NCBI GenBank assembly: GCA_946406305.1
Contig: CAMJKC010000008.1
Coordinates: 1 to 20,577 of the forward strand
Length of the DNA: 20,577 nt
Source of the DNA: an uncultured Lachnospiraceae bacterium
GTDB taxonomy: Bacteria; Bacillota; Clostridia; Lachnospirales; Lachnospiraceae
Reading direction: 5' to 3'
The notes below the pieces were generated by a model. The model searched no databases. It saw only the letters and a program-made list of their open reading frames with translations, and had not been told where the DNA came from. The stretch's first letter is position 1; every line of letters begins with the position of its first letter. Positions 15,623 through 20,577 of the stretch are shown here, in pieces. Position numbers and translations under genes: made by a program.

Positions 15623-16812
15623 AAATTCTTGTTTTAAATTGTGGAAGTTCATCACTTAAGTATCAGTTAATTGATATGGAAAATGAAAAGGTATTGGCAA
15701 AAGGTTTGTGCGAGAGGATAGGAATAGAAGGTTCTGTTTTAACTCATCAAGCAACAGGAAGTGAAAAAGTAAAAATAAATAAGAATTTACCTACTCATAA
15801 AGATGCAGTTGAGTTGGTTTTTGAAACTTTACTTGATAAAAATACAGGGATTATAAAATCAATGGATGAGGTATATGCCATAGGTCATAGAGTGTTACAT
15901 GGTGGTAATAAATTTACAGAATCTATTGTGGTTGATGACAATGTAAAGAAGGCTATAAAAGATTGTTTTGACCTTGGCCCACTTCACAACCCAGCTAATC
16001 TAATGGGCATAGAAGCTTGTGAACAAGTGGCACCAACTAAAAAAAATGTTGCTGTTTTTGATACAACTTTTGGTATGGCCATGGATGAAAAAGCATATTT
16101 ATATGCGATTCCACATGAATACTATGAAAAATATGGAATTAGAAAATATGGTTTTCATGGGACAAGTCATAGTTTTGTATCAAAAGAAACTATTAAGTTT
16201 GGAAATTTAGCAAAAGATGCAAAAGTTATTGTGTGTCATCTTGGAAATGGAGGTTCGGTATCTGCTTCAATAGGAGGGAAGTGTGTGGATACATCAATGG
16301 GGCTTACTCCGCTCGAAGGTCTTATAATGGGGACAAGGTCAGGAGATATAGACCCTGCTGTAGTTCAGTATATTTGCAATAAGGAAAATAAAGATGTAAA
16401 TGAAGTGTTAAATATATTAAATAAGAAATCTGGAATCTTAGGAATGAGTGGTGGTATTTCTAATGATTTTAGAGATGTTGAAAATGCAGCAAATGAAGGT
16501 AATCATTTGGCAGATGTTGCTTTAAAGGCATTTAAATATAGAGTGGCAAAATACATAGGTGCATATGTAGCAGCTATGAATGGAGTTGATGCTATTTCTT
16601 TTACTGCAGGAGTTGGAGAAAATGATAAAAATTCAAGAAAAGAAATTTGTGACTATTTAGGTTATTTAGGTGTAAAAATTTCAGATGAGAGAAATGATAT
16701 AAGAGGCGAAGAGAGGCTTATCTCAACTGACGATTCAAAAGTAAAAGTTTTTTTGATTCCAACTAATGAAGAACTTGCAATAGCAAGAGAAACTTTAAAA
16801 CTTACAAAATAG
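15619..16812 (+). CDS. ackA: Acetate kinase
   Basis: 397 residues, the normal length for the family. It transfers the phosphate of acetyl phosphate to ADP, giving acetate and ATP, in the cytoplasm. Catalytic residues of the ASKHA fold are in place: Asn7 (LVLNCGSSSLK), Arg91 (GHRVLHGG), Asp148 (FDTTFGMAM), His180 (GFHGTSH), Arg240 (GTRSGDIDP) and Glu384 (PTNEE), with HLGNGGS (207-213) and GVGEN (331-335) for nucleotide binding. The ATG overlaps the pduL stop as ATGA, and GGAGGG (15603-15608) lies inside pduL. The pair replaces the usual pta-ackA pair and should be the substrate-level phosphorylation step of an acetate-forming fermentation. Confidence 0.97.
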   Translation: MKILVLNCGSSSLKYQLIDMENEKVLAKGLCERIGIEGSVLTHQATGSEKVKINKNLPTHKDAVELVFETLLDKNTGIIKSMDEVYAIGHRVLHGGNKFTESIVVDDNVKKAIKDCFDLGPLHNPANLMGIEACEQVAPTKKNVAVFDTTFGMAMDEKAYLYAIPHEYYEKYGIRKYGFHGTSHSFVSKETIKFGNLAKDAKVIVCHLGNGGSVSASIGGKCVDTSMGLTPLEGLIMGTRSGDIDPAVVQYICNKENKDVNEVLNILNKKSGILGMSGGISNDFRDVENAANEGNHLADVALKAFKYRVAKYIGAYVAAMNGVDAISFTAGVGENDKNSRKEICDYLGYLGVKISDERNDIRGEERLISTDDSKVKVFLIPTNEELAIARETLKLTK

Positions 16813-16821
16813 GAGTTCTAT

Positions 16822-17670
16822 ATGAGTTATGCTGACATAATTTTTAAAAATATGTGTAAAGAAATATTAGAAAATGGAACTGACACTAAAGGAGAAAAAG
16901 TTCGTCCACATTGGCAAGATGGCAGTGTAGCTTACACTATAAAAAAATTTGGTGTAGTAAATAGATATGATTTAAGAAAAGAATTTCCAGCTATTACTAT
17001 AAGAAAAACAGGTATTAAATCTGCTTTTGATGAAATACTCTGGATATGGCAAAAAAAATCAAACAAGATAGCTGATTTGAATACTCACATTTGGGATGAA
17101 TGGGCTGGAGACGATGGGACTATAGGAAAAGCATATGGCTATCAATTATCAATAAAGCATAAATATAAAGAAGGAGAATTTGATCAAGTTGACAGAGTCT
17201 TATATGATTTAAAAAATAATCCATATTCAAGGAGGATTATTACAAACATATATGTACATAGTGATTTGAATGAAATGAATTTATATCCATGTGCTTATTC
17301 TATGACTTTTAATGTGACAAAAGAAAAAAAATCTGAAAAATTGGTTTTGAATGCAGTTTTAAATCAAAGGTCAAGTGATGTATTAGTAGCAAACAATTGG
17401 AATGTAGTTCAATATGCTCTTTTACTTATGATGTTTGCTCAAGTAAATGATATGATTCCTGGTGAATTATTGCATGTAATTGCAGACTGTCATATATATG
17501 ATAGACATGTTGATATAATAAAAACTATGCTTCAGAGAGAGCCTTTTCCAGCTCCAAAAGTTTCACTAAATAAAAATATTAAAAATTTTTATGACTTTAC
17601 AATTGATGATTTAATTATAGAAGACTATGTCACACATGAACAAATAAAGAATATTCCAGTAGCGATATGA
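16822..17670 (+). CDS. thyA: Thymidylate synthase (folate-dependent, ThyA type)
   Basis: 282-residue enzyme that methylates dUMP to dTMP using methylenetetrahydrofolate, releasing dihydrofolate. Signatures: the phosphate-binding Arg pair in PYSRRI (134-139), the catalytic Cys157 in LYPCAYSMTFNV, QRSSD (182-186), NNWNVVQYA (191-199) and the late HIYDRHVD block (224-231). The VANNWNVVQYA form differs from the LGxPFNI form of E. coli-type ThyA and matches a variant I associate with Bacillota. Binding site GGAG at 16812 overlaps the ackA stop and lies seven bases before the ATG. It overlaps folA by ATGA, which fits the need to recycle dihydrofolate, because each turnover oxidises the cofactor. 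Confidence 0.95.
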   Translation: MSYADIIFKNMCKEILENGTDTKGEKVRPHWQDGSVAYTIKKFGVVNRYDLRKEFPAITIRKTGIKSAFDEILWIWQKKSNKIADLNTHIWDEWAGDDGTIGKAYGYQLSIKHKYKEGEFDQVDRVLYDLKNNPYSRRIITNIYVHSDLNEMNLYPCAYSMTFNVTKEKKSEKLVLNAVLNQRSSDVLVANNWNVVQYALLLMMFAQVNDMIPGELLHVIADCHIYDRHVDIIKTMLQREPFPAPKVSLNKNIKNFYDFTIDDLIIEDYVTHEQIKNIPVAI

Positions 17671-18182
17671 TAATGATAGCTTGTGTTGACAAAAATATGG
17701 GGATAGGAAAAGATGGAAAACTCATCATATCTTTAAAAGAAGATATGGAGTTTTTTAAAAAGAAAACATTTGGGCAAGTAGTTATAATGGGTAAAAAGAC
17801 TTTATTATCTTTTAGGGAACAAAAACCATTAAAGGGAAGAATTAATATTGTTTTCACACATGATAAAAAAATGATTTTGAATTATAAAAATTTTAATAGT
17901 GAAAATGATGATACAAAAATTTATTTTGTGAATAATATTGTTGAACTTAATGAAATTTTAGATAAATATAAAAGCCTAGAACATTTTGTCATCGGAGGTG
18001 AGAGCATATATAAAATGCTTATAGATTTTTCAGATGTTATTTACTTAACAGAAGTTGACAAAATATGTGCTGCAGATACTTTTTTTCCTAAGATTAATAA
18101 GAGTGTATGGATTAAAGAATATAGTGAAGAAAAAAAATATGGAGATTTAAATTATTCGTTTAATAAATATATTAGAGTTTAG
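17667..18182 (+). CDS. folA: Dihydrofolate reductase
   Basis: 171-residue NADPH-dependent enzyme that reduces dihydrofolate to tetrahydrofolate, working with ThyA upstream. Visible motifs: MGIGKDGKL (11-19), the catalytic acid Asp26 in SLKEDMEFFKKKT, VVIMGKKTLLS (38-48), PLKGRINIVFT, HFVIGGESIYKML for NADPH, and DTFFPKI. The nearly invariant Pro-Trp before the acid (LPW in most enzymes) is Ile20-Ile21 here. The start at 17667 gives an ATGA overlap with thyA; an ATG two codons downstream (17673) is an alternative. No Shine-Dalgarno is visible, so initiation probably relies on coupling. The stop codon overlaps the convergent dxs stop by four bases. Confidence 0.93.
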   Translation: MIMIACVDKNMGIGKDGKLIISLKEDMEFFKKKTFGQVVIMGKKTLLSFREQKPLKGRINIVFTHDKKMILNYKNFNSENDDTKIYFVNNIVELNEILDKYKSLEHFVIGGESIYKMLIDFSDVIYLTEVDKICAADTFFPKINKSVWIKEYSEEKKYGDLNYSFNKYIRV

Positions 18183-18203
18183 TTATACTCTAATATTTTT
18201 TTT
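18171..18203 (+). terminator. Rho-independent terminator spanning the folA and dxs stop codons
   Basis: An eight-base-pair stem ATTAGAGT (18171-18178) with ACTCTAAT (18187-18194), loop TTAGTTAT and then ATTTTTTTT (T8 18196-18203). It ends the thyA-folA direction inside the 3' coding end of dxs. The loop contains the folA TAG (18180-18182) and the dxs stop (18179-18181 on the other strand). Read on the - strand the downstream bases are less T-rich, so it is a better terminator for folA than for dxs. Confidence 0.75.
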
Positions 18204-20047
18204 ACTATACTGTCACTATCTATTTTAAAATAAGTTTTTAATTCGTTTACATTTCCTTGTGGGATAAAAGTGTCATCTATTGAAATCAGTATGACTTTTG
18301 TGTCATAGTTTTTAGTATTTATATAGTTTTCAATTTCTTCTCCAATGCCACCAGTTTTTATTCCTTCTTCTAATATTAAAACTATTTTTGATTTTTTGCA
18401 TATAGTGTCTATCATAAAATAATCAATAGGTTTTGCGAAGCGAGCATTTATTATTCTTGAATCAATGTTCATATTTTTTAATTTGTTTCTCACTTCTATT
18501 GCAGTTTTTACCATTGAACCAAGTGCAAATAGTGATATATCGCCCTCGTCATATAGAATTTCTGATTTTCCAAGTATTATTTCGCTATCAAATTCATTTA
18601 ATTCATCATAAGCTATGCCTCTTGGATATCTTATCGCAATAGGAGTAGATATTTTATTTACAGAGAAATTTATCATTTGTTTTAATTCATTTCCATTTTT
18701 TGGTGCCATGATTGTAATGTTTGGTATTAGCCTTAAAAAAGATATATCAAAGAGCCCCTGATGTGTTTCACCATCTGCTCCGACGATTCCTGCTCTATCA
18801 ATAGCAAATATGACATGTAAATTTTGTAAACATACATCATGTATAATTTGGTCAAATGCTCGTTGTAAGAAAGAAGAGTATATGCATACTATTGGTATAA
18901 TGTTAAGAGTAGCCATACCTGCTGCGAATGTAACAGCATGTTGTTCACATATACCGACATCATAAAATTTATTTGGATATTTTTCTGCAAAGAATTTTAG
19001 CCCTACACCATCTTTCATTGCTGCAGTAATTGCAACAATATTTTTATTTGAAAGTTCCAAAACTGATTCTGAAAAAAAATTGGTATAAGTTTTTTTATTT
19101 GTTTTATTTTTTATTTCACCAGTATCTACATTAAATGGTTCAATTCCATGATAAAATGTTGGATTTTCTTCTGCAGGTTTATATCCTTTGCCTTTCAATG
19201 TCTTAATATGTATAAGTATTGGTTCATTATTGTTTTTTGCTTTATCAAATATACTAATCATGTTTTTAATATTATGTCCATCTATTGGTCCAACATAATT
19301 GATATTTAAGTTTTCAAACAACATCCCTTCTCTTATAAAAATCTCTTTAATTATATTTACGAGTGTTATAAGTATTTCTTTTATGAATATTCCTATATTA
19401 GATTTTTCAAGAACTTTTTTGAGATTTTTTTTAGATTCAGTATAACTACTTGAAGACCTTAGTCCGAGAAGTGCTTTGTTTAACCCACCTTTGCTTTTTG
19501 AAATAGACATTTCATTGTCATTTAGTATGACAATCATTTTACTATTTAGTTCAGACAAATTATTAAGTGCTTCAAATGCCATTCCACCTGTCATTGCTCC
19601 GTCGCCTATCACAGAGATAACATTAAAATTTTCATTATTATTATCTCTTGCGACACACATGCCCATGCCAGCAGATATTGAGGTTGAACTATGGCCAGTG
19701 TCAAAAGAATCATATATGCTTTCTTTCCTTTTTGGAAATCCACTTACACCATTAAATTGTCTTAATGTATGGAATTTATTTTTTCTATCTGTTAATATTT
19801 TATAAGCATAAGTCTGATGACCTACATCCCAAATTATTTTATCATTTTTAAAATCAAAACAATATAATAAGGCTATTGTTAGTTCAACGGCACCTAAACT
19901 TGATGCCAAGTGTCCGCCATTTTCACTTGTTGTATATATTATAAAATCTCTTACCTCTTTTGCTAATTCATTTAGTTCATTGAGAGTTAATTTTTTTATA
20001 TCATTTGGGGTATTTAAATTTTTTAGAATTTTATAATTATAATTCAT
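18179..20047 (-). CDS. dxs: 1-deoxy-D-xylulose-5-phosphate synthase
   Basis: Thiamine-diphosphate enzyme that joins pyruvate and glyceraldehyde 3-phosphate, the first step of the MEP isoprenoid pathway and a source for thiamine and pyridoxal. With the ATG at 20047 it has 622 residues, the usual length. Signatures: His46 in GGHLASSLG, WDVGHQTYAYK (73-83), FDTGHSSTSIS, the ThDP motif GDGAMTGG (148-155) with NDN (176-178), YVGPIDGHN, TLKGKGYKPAE, Glu368 in GICEQHA for cofactor activation, DRAGIVGADGETHQG for substrate binding, and IRYPRG. An in-frame TTG at 20062 would add five residues, but it lies inside the promoter between -35 and -10 and overlaps the -10 edge. The next step, Dxr, is not in the window. 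It converges on folA with a four-base overlap. Confidence 0.96.
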   Translation of the reverse strand: MNYNYKILKNLNTPNDIKKLTLNELNELAKEVRDFIIYTTSENGGHLASSLGAVELTIALLYCFDFKNDKIIWDVGHQTYAYKILTDRKNKFHTLRQFNGVSGFPKRKESIYDSFDTGHSSTSISAGMGMCVARDNNNENFNVISVIGDGAMTGGMAFEALNNLSELNSKMIVILNDNEMSISKSKGGLNKALLGLRSSSSYTESKKNLKKVLEKSNIGIFIKEILITLVNIIKEIFIREGMLFENLNINYVGPIDGHNIKNMISIFDKAKNNNEPILIHIKTLKGKGYKPAEENPTFYHGIEPFNVDTGEIKNKTNKKTYTNFFSESVLELSNKNIVAITAAMKDGVGLKFFAEKYPNKFYDVGICEQHAVTFAAGMATLNIIPIVCIYSSFLQRAFDQIIHDVCLQNLHVIFAIDRAGIVGADGETHQGLFDISFLRLIPNITIMAPKNGNELKQMINFSVNKISTPIAIRYPRGIAYDELNEFDSEIILGKSEILYDEGDISLFALGSMVKTAIEVRNKLKNMNIDSRIINARFAKPIDYFMIDTICKKSKIVLILEEGIKTGGIGEEIENYINTKNYDTKVILISIDDTFIPQGNVNELKTYFKIDSDSIVKKILEYN

Positions 20048-20053
20048 AAAAAA

Positions 20054-20082
20054 ATTATACAATAGTAGTATTTTTTTGTCAA
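20054..20082 (-). promoter_or_regulatory. Perfect consensus sigma-A promoter for dxs (leaderless start predicted)
   Basis: On the - strand: TTGACA (20082-20077), an exact 17-base spacer, and TATAAT (20059-20054). Six T bases follow, then the ATG at 20047. The usual +1 position, seven bases after the end of the -10 box, coincides with the A of the ATG. There is no Shine-Dalgarno in the 40 bases upstream. The remaining intergenic DNA (20083-20260) is AT-rich with no gene or clear structure that I can see. Confidence 0.8.
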
Positions 20083-20260
20083 TTTTTGATAGTTGAGATA
20101 AAGAAAAAAATATAAATTTTTAAATACTTTTTGTATAGTCAAACCATAATTTTATGCCAAAGTTTCGTTCTGGTGATTTTCAAGTTTTAATTATATTAAA
20201 TTATTATTTAAAACTATTATTTATAGAGTAAAATATTTGTAGGTTTTTAAGAAATAGATA

Positions 20261-20289
20261 TTGGAATAAAAAGAAGTACCCTTTATTAT
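20261..20289 (+). promoter_or_regulatory. Candidate sigma-A promoter for the small gene at 20328
   Basis: TTGGAA (20261-20266), a 17-base spacer and TATTAT (20284-20289) lie 38 bases before the ATG at 20328. A binding site AAAGGTGG (20311-20318) follows. The match is moderate, but spacing and position are right. It is divergent from the dxs promoter about 180 bases away. Confidence 0.5.
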
Positions 20290-20327
20290 ATTAGTTGTTG
20301 AAAAAAATATAAAGGTGGTATTTTTCT

Positions 20328-20516
20328 ATGAATAGAGAAATTACACAACAAGTAATGGAAGAAATGCAAGAGTTACGTGTAAAAAGCATCAAAAAAGGAA
20401 TAGAAGAGAAAAATATAGTAGATTTGAATATTTTTTTTAGGAAAGGCAAATTCAATAGAAGACTATATAAAGATAAGCAATGTAAAAGTGTATATTTATT
20501 TGATAGATATATGTAA
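20328..20516 (+). CDS. Small protein of unknown function, possibly frameshifted
   Basis: A 62-residue frame with a plausible promoter and binding site (AAAGGTGG, nine bases before the ATG). The first 32 residues (MNREITQQVMEEMQELRVKS and onward to EEKNIVDL) are charged and likely helical. After a T8 tract (20431-20438) the character changes to a very basic stretch (RKGKFNRRLYKDKQCK). Shortening the tract by one T would instead continue in a frame reading GKANSIEDYIKISNVKVYIY and ending at TAA 20518-20520, with a composition more like the neighbours. After the TAA at 20514-20516 the original frame remains open to the window edge (NARYTVDSEAKAMEEVV), which also looks codon-like. I do not recognise a family. 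It may be a small gene, a decayed gene, or one with a homopolymer error or slippage site. Confidence 0.45.
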   Translation: MNREITQQVMEEMQELRVKSIKKGIEEKNIVDLNIFFRKGKFNRRLYKDKQCKSVYLFDRYM

Positions 20517-20577
20517 ATAAGGAAGAATGCAAGATATACGGTTGATTCAGAAGCAAAGGCGATGGAAGAAGTGGTAG

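Noticed and set aside
20048..20062. TTG start for dxs giving a 627-residue protein
   Set aside because: The TTG overlaps the spacer and edge of the -10 box of a perfect promoter, so it would not be transcribed; the ATG at 20047 fits the usual family length.

Overview
This is low-GC DNA (roughly 30% G+C by eye) with strong GGAGG-type ribosome binding sites, tightly packed operons and consensus sigma-A promoters. It has several marks of a fermentative anaerobe: a monomeric [FeFe] hydrogenase, a PduL/AckA acetyl-phosphate branch and a multi-subunit ion-pumping membrane complex. The best reading is an anaerobic Bacillota (Clostridia/Tissierellia-like) chromosome, but no marker gene here fixes the genus. 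I see no tRNA, rRNA, CRISPR array, insertion sequence or phage gene.

Region 1 (1-8173, + strand) is the downstream part of an operon for a respiratory or ion-translocating membrane complex. It holds the last 20 codons of a probable NuoK/MrpC-type small subunit, then four consecutive paralogous antiporter-like subunits (NuoN/NuoM/NuoL/MrpA/MrpD superfamily). The last of these is a 710-residue NuoL/HyfB-like protein with a long C-terminal extension. A DUF1576 membrane protein with a clear two-fold internal repeat follows, and a strong terminator closes the region. The hydrogenase or dehydrogenase-like catalytic subunits, if present, must lie upstream of the window.

Region 2 (8174-9042, + strand) is a single unrecognised lipoprotein gene with two tandem candidate promoters and its own terminator.

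Region 3 (9058-18203, + strand) is a long run of ten closely spaced genes: metG, traX-like, tatD, yqeY, a group B-like [FeFe] hydrogenase, an M15 D,D-peptidase, pduL, ackA, thyA and folA. PduL plus AckA would convert acetyl-CoA to acetate with ATP gain, and the hydrogenase could dispose of or sense electrons. ThyA plus FolA form the classic dTMP/tetrahydrofolate pair. Several gene pairs overlap by ATGA. The pduL leader has a strong Shine-Dalgarno separated from the start codon by a perfect hairpin. The run ends in a terminator that spans the stop codons of both folA and the convergent dxs.

Region 4 (18179-20577) holds dxs on the - strand, driven by a perfect consensus promoter placed so that transcription should begin at the ATG itself (a predicted leaderless mRNA). 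A divergent, possibly frameshifted small gene of unknown function follows at the right edge.

The points most worth following up are the four-pump complex with its DUF1576 neighbour, the charged/proline substitutions in helix 6 of the first pump subunit, the predicted leaderless dxs transcript, the hairpin-separated Shine-Dalgarno of pduL, and the T8 tract in the last small gene.
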